A DNA stretch of 64,000 nt from assembly GCA_039707655.1 (NCBI GenBank), contig CM077676.1, positions 83,787,895-83,851,894 of the forward strand, given 5' to 3'. This document shows positions 41,953-54,666 of this stretch, in pieces (within the stretch, counting starts at the first letter, position 1; each line of letters opens with the position of its first letter). The notes under the pieces are model-generated. The model saw nothing but the letters and a program-made list of their open reading frames with translations, was not told the origin of the DNA and did not search any database. Made by a program: the position numbers and the translations under genes. The DNA comes from Elymus sibiricus. Lineage: Eukaryota; Streptophyta; Magnoliopsida; Poales; Poaceae.

Positions 41953-43696
41953 TGATGGAAATATGCCCTAGAGGCAATAATAAAGTTGTTATTATTTTAT
42001 ATTTCCTTGTTCATGATAAAGGTTTATTATTCATGATAGAATTGTATTGACCGGAAACTTAAATACATGTGTGAATACATAAACAAATACCGTGTCCCTA
42101 GTGAGCCTCTACTAGACTAGCTTGTTGATCAAAGATGGTTAAGGTTTCCTAACCATAGACATGAGTTGTCATTTGATAACGGGATCACATCATTAGGAGA
42201 ATGATGTGATGGACAAGACCCATCCGTTAGCTTAGCATATGATCGTTCTGTTTATTGCTACTGCTTTCTTGAATGTCAAATACATGTTCCTCAGACCATG
42301 AGATCATGCAACTCCCGGATACCGGAGGAATACCTTGTGTGCTGTCAAACGTCACAACGTAACTGGGTGATCATAAAGATGCTCTACAGGTATCTCCCAA
42401 GGTGTCCGTTGAGTTGGCATGGATCGAGACTGGGATTTGTCACTCCGTGTTTCGGAGAGGTATCTCTGGGCCCTCTCGGTAATGCACATCATAAGAAGCT
42501 TGCAAGCGAAGTGACTAAGGAGTTAGTTACGGGATGATATATTACGGAACGAGTAAAGAGACTTGCCGGTAACGAGATTGAACAAGGTATGGAGATACCG
42601 ACGATCGAATCTCGGGCAAGTAACATACCGACGGACAAAGGGAATTACGTATGTTGTCATTGCGGTTCGACCGATAAGATCTTCGTGGAATATGTAGGAA
42701 CCAATATGAGCATCCAGGTTCTGCTATTGGTTATTGACCGGAGAGGCGTCTTAGTCATGTCTACATCATTCCCGAACCCGTAGGGTCCGCACGCTTAACG
42801 TTCGTTGACGATATAGTGTTATATGAGTTATGTGAATTGGTAACCGAATATTGTTCGGAGTCCCGGATGAGATCCCGGACGTCACGAGGAGTCTCCGAAT
42901 GGTCGAGAGGTAAAGATTTATATATGGGAAGTCATATTTTGTGTTCCGGAAAAAGGTGCAGTTTTTTTCGGTATTGTACCGGGAAGCTTCCAGAAGGTTC
43001 CGGAGGATTCCGGAGGAGTCCGGAAGTCCACAAGTGGGTCCACCACGTCCCAAGGGCTGGCATGGGCTAAGGGGAGGCGCCCTGGCCTTATTGGGCCAGG
43101 CGCACCAAGTCCTCAAAAGCCCACGCAGCTAGGGAAGGAAAAAGGGAGACTCCTAGTAGGAATAGGATTGGACTTTGGAGTCCAAGTCCACGTGTGTACT
43201 ATTCCCGGTTACTATTCACGTGGCACTATTCCTTCTACTCCAAGCCCCTACACATATATAAATAGAGGAGAGGGGGGCGCCCCAAAGGGGACACAACATT
43301 GTCTTAGCCGTGTGCGGCGCCCCCCTCCACAGTTCCGTCCCTCGGTCATATTTTCGAAGTGCTTGGGCGAAGCCCTGCGGAGATAGCACCACCATCACCG
43401 TCACCACACCGTCGTGCTGCCGGAACTCATCCACTACCTCGTCGTCTTGCTGGATCAAGAAGTCGAGGACGTCACCGAGCTGAACGTGTGCTGAACGCGG
43501 AGGTGCCGTACGTTCGGTACTCGGTCGGTTGGATCGTGAAGTTGTTCGACGACATCAACCGCGTTGTTCTAACGCTTCCGCTTATGGTCTACGAGGGTAC
43601 GTGGACACACTCCCCCTCTCGTAGCTATTCATCTCCATGGATAGATCTTGCGTGTGCGTAGAATTTTTTTTGTTTTCCATGCAACGTTCCCCAACA
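41953..43696 (+). repeat. Copia 5' LTR
   Basis: 1744 bp, TG…CA. A likely promoter TATA (CATATATAAATAGAGG) is at about 43252-43267, followed by the transcribed leader. Confidence 0.9.
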
Positions 43697-43697
43697 G

Positions 43698-43711
43698 TGG
43701 CATCATGAGCC
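43698..43711 (+). promoter_or_regulatory. Copia primer-binding site (divergent)
   Basis: TGGCATCATGAGCC follows the 5' LTR after one base. It resembles the initiator-tRNA site TGGTATCAGAGCC with a substitution and an inserted base. 43712-44918 is the untranslated leader; I see no gene in it. Confidence 0.6.
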
Positions 43712-44918
43712 GGGTCTATGCGTAGATGATATGCACGAGTAGAACACAAAGAGTTGTGGGCGGTGATCGTCATACTGTTTACCACCAACGTCTTATTTTG
43801 ATTCGGCGGTATTGTAAGATGAAGCGGCCCGGACCAACCTTACATGTCCACGTACATGAGACCGGTTCCACCGACAGACATGCAACTTGTTTTGCATAAA
43901 GGTGGCTGGCGGGTGTCTGTTTCTCCTACTTTAGTTGAATCAAATTTGACTGCGGCCGGTCCTTGTTGAAGGTTAAAACAGCAAACTTGATAAATCACCG
44001 TTGTGGTTTTGTGCCGTAGGTAAGAAGGGTTCTTGCTAGAAGCCCGTAGCAGCCACGTAAAACTTGCAACAACAAAGTAGAGGACGTCTAACTTGTTTTT
44101 GCAGGGTATGCTGTGATGTGATATGGTCAAGACATGATGTGATATACGTTATTGTATGAGATGATCATGTTTTGTAATTTATCGGCAACCGGCAGGAGCC
44201 TTATGGTTGTCTCTTTATTGTATGAAATACAAGCGCCATGTAATTGCTTTACTTTATCGCTATACGTTAGCAATAGTTGGCGAGACGACCACGACGCAAC
44301 GATGGAGATCAAGGTGTCGAGCCGGTGATGATGGAGATCATGACGATGCTTTGGAGATGGAGATCAAAAGCACAACATGATGGCCATATCATGTCACATA
44401 TTTTGATTGCATGTGATGTTTATCCTTTATGCATCTTATTTTGCTTAGAACGACGGTAGCATTATAAGATCACCCCTTCACTAAATTTCAAGATAAAAGT
44501 GTTCTCCCCGAGTATGCACCGTTGCTAAAGTTCATCGTTTCGAAGCACCTCGTGATGATCGGGTGTGATAGATTCTACGTTCACATACAACGGGTGTAAG
44601 CCAATTTTACACAAGCAGAATACTTGGGTTAAACTTGACGAGCCTAGCATGTACAGACATGGTCTCGGAACACTGGAGACCGAAAGGTCGAACATGAGTC
44701 ATATAGTAGATATGATCAACATGGAGATGTTCACCATTGATGACTATCCCATCTCACGTGATGATCGGACATGGGCTAGTTGATTTGGATCATGTATCAC
44801 TTAGTTAACTTGAGGGATGTTAATTTAAGTGGGAGTTCATTAGTAATTTGATTAATTGAACTTAATTTATCATGAACTTAGTCTTGATGGTTTCTTTGCA
44901 TATCTATGTTGTAGATAA

Positions 44919-47900
44919 ATGGCCCGTGCTACTGTTCCGTTGAATTTTAATGCGTTCCTAGAGAAAGCTAAGTTGAAAGATGATGGTAGCAACTACACGG
45001 ACTGGGTCCGTAACTTGAGGATTATCCTCATTGCTGCACAGAAGAATTATGTCCTTGATGCACCGCTAGGTGATGGACCTGCTGCAGGAGCTGCTGCAGA
45101 CGTTGTGAACGCCTCGCAGGCTCGATCTGATGACTACTCGATAGTTCAGTGTGCCATGCTCTACGGCTTAGAACCGGGACTGCAAAAGCGTTTTGAACGC
45201 CATGGAGCATATGAGATGTTCCAAGAGCTGAAATTGATATTTCAAGCTAATGCCCGGGTTGAGAGATATGAAGTCTCCAACAAGTTCTTTAGTTGTAAGA
45301 TGGAGGAGAACAGTTCTGTCAGTGAACACATACTCAGAATGTCTGGGTACCACAACCACTTGACTCAGCTGGGAATTGATCTTCCGGTTGAGAGTGTTAT
45401 TGACAGAGTTCTTCAGTCACTACCACCAAGCTATAAAGGCTTCGTGATGAACTATAATATGCAAGGGATGGAGAAGACAATTCCCGAGCTCTTCGCGATG
45501 CTGAAATCAGCAGAGGTAGAAATCAAGAAGGAGCATCAAGTGTTGATGGTTAACAAAACCACTAGTTTCAAGAAAAAGGGCAAGGGAAAGAAGGGGAACT
45601 TCAAGAAGAACGGCAAGCAAGTTGCCGCTCCCACGAAGAAACCCAAAGCTGGACCCAGGCCTGAAACAGAGTGCTTCTACTGCAAAGGGACTGGTCACTG
45701 GAAGCGGAACTGCCCCAAGTATTTGGCGGATAAGAAGGATGGCAAAGTGAGCAAAGGTATATTTGATATACATGTTATTGATGTGTTCCTCACTAATGCT
45801 CGCAGTAGCGCCTGGGTATTTGATACTGGTTCGGTTACTCATATTTGTAACTCGAAACAGGAGCTATGGAACAAGCGAAGATTGGCTAAGGACGAGGTGA
45901 CGATGCGCGTCGGGAATGGTTCCAAGGTTGATGTGATCGCCGTCGGCACGCTACCTCTACATCTACCTTCGGGATTAGTTTTAGACCTCAATAATTGTTA
46001 TTTGGTGCCAGCGTTGAGCATGAACATTATATCTGGATCTTGTTTATTGCGAGACGGTTATTCATTTAAGTCAGAGAATAATGGTTGTTCTATTTATATG
46101 AGTAACATCTTTTATGGTCACGCACCTTTTGTGAATGGTCTATTCTTGTTGAATCTCTATCGTAGTGATACACATATTCATAATATTGATGCCAAAAGAT
46201 GCAAAGTTGATAATGATAGTGCAACATACTTGTGGCACTGCCGTTTAGGTCATATTGGTGTAAAGCGCATGAAGAAACTCCATGCGGATGGACTTTTGGA
46301 ATCTCTTGATTATGAATCATTTGATACTTGCGAACCATGCCTCATGGGCAAGATGACTAAAACTCTGTTCTCCGGAACAATGGAGCGAGCTACTGATTTG
46401 TTGGAAATAATACATACCGATGTATGCGGTCCGATGAATGTTGAAGCACGCGGCGGGTATCGTTATTTTCTAACCTTCACAGATGATTTGAGTAGATATG
46501 GGTATATCTACTTGATGAAACACAAGTCTGAAACATTTGAAAAGTTCAAAGAATTTCAGAGTGAAGTAGAGAATCATCGTAACAAGAAAATAAAGTTTCT
46601 ACGATCTGATCGCGGAGGTGAATATTTGAGTTACGAGTTTGGCCTTCATTTAAGAAAATGTGGAATTGTTTCACAACTCACACCACCTGGAACACCACAG
46701 CGTAATGGTTTGTCCGAACGTCGTAACCGTACTTTATTGGATATGGTGCATTCTATGATGTCTCTTACCGATTTGCCACTATCGTTTTGGGGTTATGCAT
46801 TAGAGACAGCTGCATTCACGTTAAATAGGGCACCGTCTAAATCCGTTGAGACGACACCGTATGAACTATGGTTTGGCAAGAAACCAAAGCTATCGTTTCT
46901 TAAAGTTTGGGGATGCGATGCTTATGTGAAAAAGCTTCAACCTGATAAGCTCGAACCCAAAGCGGAGAAGTGCGTCTTCATAGGATACCCTAAAGAAACA
47001 ATTGGGTACACCTTCTACCACAGATCCGAAGGCAAGGTCTTTGTTGGCAAGAATGGGTCCTTTCTAGAGAAGGAGTTTCTCTCGAAAGAAGTGAGTGGGA
47101 GGAAAGTAGAACTTGCTGAGGTAATTGTACCTTCTCTCGAATTGGAAAGTAGCTCATCAGAGAAAACTGTTCCCGTGATGCCTACACCAATAAGAGAGGA
47201 AGATAATGATAAAGATCATGAAACTTCAGATCAAGTTACTACTGAACTTCGTAGGTCGACCAGAGTACGTTTCGCACCAGAGTGGTACGGTAATCCTGTT
47301 CTGGAAGTTATGTTGTTAGACAACGGCGAACCTACGAACTATGAAGAAGCTATGATAAGCCCGGATTCCGACAAATGGCTTGAGGCCATGAAATCTGAGA
47401 TAGGATCCATGTATGAGAACAAAGTGTGGACTTTGGTGGACTTGCCCGATGATCAGCAAGCCATTGAGAATAAATGGATTTTTAAGAGGAAGACGGATGC
47501 TGATGGTAATATCACTGTCTACAAAGCTCGACTTGTCACTGCATTCCTTAATGGTTTTCTCAAAGAAGAGTTGTATATGATGCAACCAGAAGGTTTTGTC
47601 GATCCTAAGGGTGCTAACAAAGTGTGCAAGCTCCAGCGATCCATCTATGGACTGGTGCAAGCATCTCGGAGTTGGAATATACGCTTTGATGAGGTGATCA
47701 AGGCATATGGTTTTGTACAGACTTACGGTGAAGCCTGTATTTACAAGAAAGTGAGTGGGAGCTCTGTAGCATTTCTAATATTATATGTGGATGACATATT
47801 GTTGATTGGAAATGATATAGAATTTCTGGATGGCATAAAGGGATACTTGAATAAGAATTTTTCAATGAAAGACCTCGGTGAAGCTGCTTATATATTGGGC

Positions 47901-48752
47901 ATCAAGATCTATAGGGATAGATCAAGACGCTTGATAGGACTTTCACAAAGCACATACCTTGACAAAGTTTTGAAAAGTTCAAAATGGATCAGTCAAAGAA
48001 AGGGTTCTTGCCTGTCTTGCAAGGTGTGAAGTTGAGTCAGACTCAATGCCCGACCACGGCAGAAGATATAGAGAAAGTGAAAGTCATTCCCTATGCCTCA
48101 GCCATAGGTTCTATTATGTATGCCATGCTGTGTACCAGACCTGATGTGTGCCTTGCCATAAGTTTGGCAGGAAGGTACCAGAGTAATCCAGGAGTGGATC
48201 ACTGGACAACGGTCAAGAATATCCTGAAGTACCTGAAAAGGACCAAGGACATGTTTCTCGTTTATGGAGGTGACGAAGAGCTCGTCATAAAGGGTTACGT
48301 CGATGCAAGCTTCGACACTGATCCGGATGACTCTAAGTCACAATCTGGATACGTATTTATATTAAATGGTGGAGCTGTCAGTTGGTGCAGTTCCAAGTAG
48401 AGCGTCGTGGCGGGATCTACGTGTGAAGCGGAATACATAGCTGCTTCGGAAGCAGCACATGAAGGAGTTCATATCCGATCTAGGTGTAATACCTAGTGCA
48501 TCGGATCCAATGACAATCTTTTGTGACAACACTGGAGCAATTGCCATAGCCAAGGAGCCCAGGTTTCACAAGAAGACCAAACACATCAAGAGACGCTCCA
48601 ACTCCATTCGTGAATATGTCAAGGATGGAGACATAGAAATTTGCAAAGTACACACGGATCTGAATGTGGCAGACCCGTTGACTAAGCCTCTTCCACGAGC
48701 AAAACATGATCAGCACCAAGACTCCATGGGTGTTAGATTCATTACTATGTAA
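44919..48752 (+). pseudogene. Copia gag-pol polyprotein, damaged
   Basis: One frame from ATG 44919 to 48029 encodes, in order, gag with a basic region and a CCHC zinc knuckle (CFYCKGTGHWKRNC), protease (WVFDTGSVTH), the integrase His-Cys domain (LWHCRLGHIG…CEPC) and catalytic core (IHTDVCGP; RSDRGGEYLS; PQRNGLSERRNRT), and the start of reverse transcriptase. Near 47538 the reverse transcriptase jumps from its first conserved block to TAFLNGFLKEELYMMQPEGF: about 45 residues, including one catalytic Asp region, are missing in frame. The YVDD box (ILYVDDILLIG) remains. A frameshift near 47975 moves the frame to 47984-48400, a TAG at 48398 breaks the RNase H (CEAEYIAASEAA follows it), and a small deletion near 48455 shifts to the last frame (48459-48752). 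It cannot encode a working polyprotein. Confidence 0.88.
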
Positions 48753-48771
48753 TCTAGATTATTGACTCTAG

Positions 48772-48785
48772 TGCAAGTGGGAGAC
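48772..48785 (+). promoter_or_regulatory. Copia polypurine tract
   Basis: GCAAGTGGGAGAC lies immediately before the 3' LTR start. Confidence 0.75.
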
Positions 48786-50523
48786 TGATGGAAATATGCC
48801 CTAGAGGCAATAATAAAGTTGTTATTATTTTATATTTCCTTGTTCATGATAAAGGTTTATTATTCATGATAGAATTGTATTGACCGGAAACTTAAATACA
48901 TGTGTGAATACATAAACAAATACCGTGTCCCTAGTGAGCCTCTACTAGACTAGCTCGTTGATCAAAGATGGTTAAGGTTACCTAACCATAGACATGAGTT
49001 GTCATTTGATAACGGGATCACATCATTAGGAGAATGATGTGATGGACAAGACCCATCCGTTAGCTTAGCATATGATCGTTCTATTTATTGCTACTGCTTT
49101 CTTGAATGTCAAATACATGTTCCTCAGACCATGAGATCATGCAACTCCCGGATACCGGAGGAATACCTTGTGTGCTATCAAACGTCACAACGTAACTGGG
49201 TGATCATAAAGATGCTCTACAGGTATCTCCGAAGGTGTCCGTTGAGTTGGCATGGATCGAGACTGGGATTTGTCACTCTGTGTTTCGGAGAGGTATCTCT
49301 GGGCCCTCTCGGTAATGCACATCATAAGAAGCTTGCAAGCAAAGTGACTAAGGAGTTAGTTACGGGATGATGTATTACGGAACGAGTAAACAGACTTGCC
49401 GGTAACGAGATTGAACTAGGTATGGAGATACCGACGATCGAATCTCGGGCAAGTAACATACCGACGGACAAAGGGAATTACATATGTTGTCATTGCGGTT
49501 CGACCGATAAGATCTTCGTGGAATATGTAGGAACCAATATGAGCATCCAGGTTCCGCTATTGGTTATTGACCGGAGAGGCGTCTCAGTCATGTCTACATC
49601 ATTCCCGAACCCGTAGGGTCCGCACGCTTAACGTTCGTTGACGATATAGTGTTATATGAGTTATGTGAATTGGTAACCGAATATTGTTCGGAGTCCCGGA
49701 TGAGATCCCGGACGTCACGAGGAGTCTCGGAATGGTCGAGAGGTAAAGATTTATATATGGGAAGTCATATTTTGGGTTCTGGAAAAAGGTGCAGTTTTTT
49801 TCGGTATTGTACCGGGAAGCTTCTAGAAGGTTCCGGAGGATTCCGGAGGGGTCCGGAAGTCCACAAGTGGGTCCACCATGTCCCAAGGGCTGGCATGGGC
49901 TAAGGGGAGGCGCCCTGGCCTTATTGGGCCAGGCGCACCAAGTCCTCAAAAGCCCACGCAGCTAGGGAAGGAAAAAGGGAGAGTCCTAGTAGGAATAGGA
50001 TTGGACTTTGGAGTCCAAGTCCACGTGTGTACTATTCACGGTTACTGTTCATGTGGCACTATTCCTTCTATTCCAAGCCCCTACACATATATAAATAGAG
50101 GAGAGGGGGGCGCCCCAAAGGGGACACAACATTGTCTTAGCCGTGTGCGGCGCCCCCCTCCACAGTTCCGTCCCTCGGTCATATTTTCGCAGTGCTTGGG
50201 CGAAGCCCTGCGCAGATAGCATCACCGTCACCACACCGTCGTGCTGCCGGAACTCATCCACTACCTCGCCGTCTTGCTGGATCAAGAAGTCGAGGACGTC
50301 ACCGAGCTGAACGTGTGCTGAACGCGGAGGTGCCGTACGTTCGGTACTCGGTCGGTTGGATCGTGAAGTTGTTCGACGACATCAACCGCGTTGTTCTAAC
50401 GCTTTCGCTTACGGTCTACGAGGGTACGTAGACACACTCCCCCTCTCGTAGCTATGCATCTCCATGGATAGATCTCGCGTGTGCGTAGAAAAAAATTTGT
50501 TTTCCATGCAACGTTCCCCAACA
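48786..50523 (+). repeat. Copia 3' LTR
   Basis: 1738 bp, aligned end to end with the 5' LTR; it is followed directly by the GGATT target duplication. Confidence 0.92.
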
Positions 50524-50919
50524 GGATTATCATACCATCAAACATTATTGGCAATCCTGACTTAGTCTTGGAGACAAGCCGCCGTCATAACAGGGTTTCT
50601 GATTATTGGCCCAGAGATTCTACGAAACCGACCACACAGCTGGCTTTCGTCAGTAAATTGGCTACTGCAGCCGGGTTGTCAATTAGACGCGTGGAAAGCA
50701 TCAAAGAGTTTTTCATAGCCGATAAGCGGCACAGTTCCAATAACAGGTGCACTCATAAGTGCGCGATGACGTTAGTGTCATTCCACAAGGCGTTATCACA
50801 GTTATTACAAGCCACATCAGGGCCAAAATCAAGACAAGAGTTTTGTGCTGTTATCACAGCCAAAGGATTACAAGCCGGCACAGACATATGGTGGGTCATC
50901 GCTATTAAAGAAGGCCGGG

Positions 50920-52221
50920 TTAATTCTGCACCGGTGCTTCATCTTCATGCTCCGTCTTCTTTGTCTCTGCGGCCTGTGGGTCGTCCTCGAGCCACTGGAT
51001 GGATCGCAAAGCTTCAAAGACTGAGTTGGCCGTTATCACAGGTGAAGGCTCAACATTAGGAGCAAAAGTTTGCTTATGAGGACGAGTCAGTTCAAGAGGC
51101 TGGGGATTTGGCGGCTCAATGCGTTCATTGGCTTCTGAGTAGCCGGATTGATATTTTGACAGGTCCATCTCCTCTGTCAGTCCTGTGGCAGCAACCCGGG
51201 TTTCCTTAACACACCGCATGAAGTCCTTCCTGGTAAAAGGCGTGTCATCAGTATTGAATTCTGGATAAGCTGCCACTATTTGAGTCAGGTCCAGTTCTGG
51301 CACGTATGCTTTGGCGCGCGCAAGGGCGGTCAGAGCTCCATGACGACAAGCCGATTTCTTCCACTCTTGGAACCATTGAGGCACCACTGACAGTTCTTTC
51401 AGCATGTCTGCGATCAGTTCCGGCGGTGCCTTGGTGTTTTTCGTGGCCATGATACAACATGAGCCGCCTATATACAACTGTTCCGCAAAAGTGTAGACGG
51501 CTTTCAGCTTTACTAATGGCTGCTCCACGAGGTTGTGAATCCTTCGGCCTGAAAGTACAAGAAGAGAAAATGTCAGTAAGGCGGCTTGACACATTAAGCC
51601 GGTTAATCTAATGACTCGCGAGGTTTTCCGGCTTATCAAAGATGGCGTTACACATGCTGGTGATATGGCCTTTCAATGTGGCCAGTTCTTGGGTCACCGG
51701 CTTAAGTTTCGCCTCAGCCTCTTCTGCGCGCTTGACCAGGATGGCTTTCTCATCTTCATATGATGCTTTGGCCTTCTTCAGGGTCTCTTTCGCTATGAGC
51801 AGCGACTTGTGGAAATCTGAAGACATGCTTTCAGCCTTCTCCCGAAGTTTCTTCTCTTTTCTCGCCTCTTTTTGAAAGCAGGCTTCCTGAGTTTTAACCT
51901 GATTCAGCATGTCCTGCATGACAATCATGCAATGTTAAGGAAGACATAAGAAGTTCCGAGCCGTCGTGAGGTCGACCCGGCCCTTGGGGGCTACATTTAT
52001 CAAAGTTCTCCTAGTATAACAAGTCCCATGCAGATGCAGGCATTCAACATGGCACTTGGGGGCTAATGCATATGTTTTTTCTTCTTCATCACATACAGAG
52101 ACCCGGTTCATCAGGCAATAATGAGCCGGCTCTCGGGGGCTACCATTTGTTGTTCTATATGCAGATGCATTTTTGGAAGTCCCGGGTCATCATATCATAA
52201 TGACCCGGCCCTTGTTGGGGG

Positions 52222-52294
<73 letters not shown>

Positions 52295-53829
52295 TATCAA
52301 GCTAGGAGACAGAAGTTACCGCATACTTTCGTTTGAGTGAAGTCACCATGGCAATTTCAGTGTCCCGGCTCTCGGACAGCCGGGTTAAAACAGTCTGATG
52401 CAGCGCATTAACGTCCTGATCTTCAAAACAATGGAAATCAAGAGCCGCCTTCCCTTTATTCTTAATGGGCGACTCAGTTTTGGCAGGGATCTTTGTTAAG
52501 GCAGTGGAGGTTTCTGGCGGAACGTTCTGATGCTCACCAATCATCACCACCTCATCCTGAGCCGTTTCAGCAGGCTGCTCCTCTACTATATCTTCCTTCT
52601 CCTGATTGATAAGGGGAGGAGAAGATTGAGCTGGGCTCGCTGTAGTGTCTTGGGGCGGTGGGTCATTTTGAAATGCCGGCTCGTCCAGAGTCTCCGGGTT
52701 AGCGATTGCGGCTTCTTGAGAAGGGCCTTGCTGGACAGCAGGGTCTGACGACCCGGCGACAGGTTTCTTCTTGAAGGCCTTTGCGCTGGATAAAGTAATG
52801 AAATTATTCAGTTAATGGATAAAGGCAAGAGTTTTGCGTATGAAAAGTAAGTAGTCAGATTTTTTACCCAAGGTTGATATTAAAGGCCGGCACTTGAGCG
52901 GCGCTGGATTCATCCGAGGAAGGGGATGTCTAATAAGTCGAGTCGTTCAAAGGTAGTGGTTCTTTGAAACGGTCGGCTTGAGGAAGAGAGGGAGTGGGGC
53001 TATGAGGCACTTCTGTCCGAGCCCGCCGTGCGGGTGGCTCATTTATCAACCCGCCGCCCAGCTCTCCCTCGTTGCTCCGGGTCTTCCGTTTTGAAGTGCC
53101 AGCATGCTGAGTTTGTTTCAAAACAAAGTATGGATCTAAGTGAGCATCTGGATGTGAGAATGGGACTTTGCGAACGGCAACCCGGATTTTCGTTTGGATA
53201 GGTATGGTTGAGTTGGAATCAGAGGAGATCAGGGTTACCTCTGGCTCGCCGGCATGACTGTTTTCTGCTTGTTCCTGCGAAGAGTCGGCATCAGCAAGCT
53301 GGTTAAAGAGATGACCAAGGGAGTCGAGTTCTACCTCATGGTCTTCATCATCTTTTGGGTTTTCCTCGTCGTCTTCTGGAGGAGGAGTAGGATCTTGAGG
53401 CTCAACCTTCCACCAGTCAGCATCGTCCTGCATAGTGACAGGATAAAAGGGTCACAGTAAATACGCAGCAGCATAAGCACGGTAAAGGAGAACAATAAAG
53501 ACGGCTTACCGCAGGTGCCGGCTTGCCAGCATAAAAGGGAGCGAGTCCCACGAGTTTAATAGTGTCCTTTGTCTTGCCAAGAAGCTTCTTGGCAAATTTT
53601 ATGATGTCCTTCTGCTCAAGATTGACCTGGCTGAATCTTAGCGAGTGTTCTGGCTCGCCTGAGTAGGTATGCATGAGCCGGTTTCTCAGGCCAAGAGGCT
53701 GAATGCGCCAGCTTACCCAGGTCCGGGTCAGATCAACACCGGTGAGGCCGTGGGCGGTCAATGCATTTATTCTTGAGTACAGCGGTTGCAGAGCTTTTCT
53801 CTCCTCCTTGGAAGCTAAACCCGGGAAGA
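50920..53829 (-). pseudogene. antisense spliced gene of the second gypsy element
   Basis: On the minus strand I see a run of exons with good splice sites. Exon to 53510 (LRFSQVNLEQKDIIKFAKKL; KLVGLAPFYAGKPAP; donor GTAAGCC). Exon 53427-52868, acidic (DDADWWKVEPQDPTPPPED) and Ser-rich (VTLISSDSNSTIPIQTK), with a TAG at 52930. Exon 52785-52320 (KGKAALDFHCFEDQDVNALH; donor GTAACTT). A coiled-coil exon within 51916-51608 (RKEKKLREKAESM; LVKRAEEAEAKLKPVTQEL). A last exon 51549-50920 (PELIADMLKELSVVPQWFQE; AYPEFNTDDTPFTRKDFMR) ending in TAA. The 5' end is lost at the duplication boundary. The family is common in Triticeae gypsy elements, but I know no proven function; the coiled coil suggests a structural or DNA/RNA-binding partner. 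Confidence 0.55.
52223..52291. repeat. (TA)n microsatellite, about 34 units
   Basis: An uninterrupted TA run lies in an intron of the antisense gene, flanked by GGGGGC and TGCGTATC. Confidence 0.95.
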
Positions 53830-54459
53830 TTATTATCTGAATGCGTTGATCCAGTCGGCAAACCCTGCATAGTCCTTCCTTTTGGCCCCGTAAGCAACCC
53901 ATTTAAGTTCTTCCTTTAGCTTTCTCTTACAAGTGTTTGGCATGGATTTGAGTTTTGCTAATTGAGATGTTTGGTTGTGCGAAGAAAAAATTGAGATGTG
54001 ACCGGTCACTGCCCGCGTACGTGTCCCGACGTGTCCGCGGGCGTTTTAGGGCCTGGATTAGGTGTAGATGCTCTAACACGAAGCTAGCTTAAAAGGAAAA
54101 AAAAATGTGTACGTTGCCGCGTTCGCGACTCGAACCGGTGGCCTTTCAGGCTAAGGTGAAGGCGCTGTGACTGCTGGAAAACAAAAACTTTATGTACGTA
54201 TCGTGTTAAATGTCGATAAGTCAGCTGCGCAGAAACGACACACATGAGAGAAAAAAAAACACTTGACACGCCACACCCAATCCGCAGACCCACCCATCAG
54301 CCACAAATTCAAAGAATCAGCGAGGTTCTCCCGACTCAGCGGGCCTCCTTCCACGACCCGGCACCTCAACCCGCCCCGCCGCATGCTCAAGTTGGGTGTT
54401 CGGGTTTACCTGAAATATCATGTCGGGTAATTCGGGTTATCTGAACATCGGATTTTCAG

Positions 54460-54666
54460 GATTTCCGGCGATACGCATTCAGTGGGAGGAGACGTTCCCG
54501 TCGACTACGAGGCGCCTACGGTGACTTCGTAAAATCTCAAGATGATATGCCGGCTCAGTCTCTCGGAGGTGCTCATAGGGGTAGGGTGTGCGTGTGTGCG
54601 TTCATAGGAGTGGGTGTATACACGTATATATGAGCGCTTGTGTCTGTACTGATATTCAAAAAAAAA
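54460..54666 (+). mobile_element. 5'-truncated SINE (copy 2)
   Basis: This is the same insertion as 14499-14701, flanked by AACATCGGATTTTCAG (54444-54459) and a slightly diverged ATACCGGATTTTCAG (54667-54681). It carries an A-run at the 3' end. Confidence 0.78.

Larger units (their letters stand above)
41953..50523 (+). mobile_element. Copia LTR retrotransposon, Angela/BARE type, near full length
   Basis: Two LTRs (41953-43696 and 48786-50523) enclose gag-pol. The 5-bp target duplication GGATT is present at 41948-41952 and 50524-50528, so the element is a single undisturbed insertion. The LTR start (TGATGGAAATATGCCC) and end (TTCCCCAACA) are those of the abundant Triticeae Angela/WIS/BARE group. 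By eye the two LTRs differ at about 32 separate bases, plus one 6-bp indel and a T/A tract, close to 2%. It inserted into the untranslated part of the second gypsy element. The coding region is damaged (see the gag-pol entry). Confidence 0.92.
40311..53828 (+). mobile_element. second gypsy element (Tat-like layout), split by the Copia element
   Basis: The remaining integrase end (40578-41360) is on the plus strand, and downstream, after the Copia insertion, is a multi-exon gene on the minus strand (50920-53829). An extra antisense frame between pol and the 3' LTR is a known feature of Tat-lineage gypsy elements such as Grande, which is why I place it there. Neither LTR is in the window; the left side abuts the LARD-like LTR and the right side abuts the segmental duplication. 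A partial Stowaway-like end (TACTCCCTCCATCCGGG) is at 40412. Confidence 0.55.

Noticed and set aside
43359..43661. 100-codon frame in the Copia LTR
   Set aside because: It lies inside an LTR and is altered by the 6-bp indel and substitutions in the other LTR; no domain.
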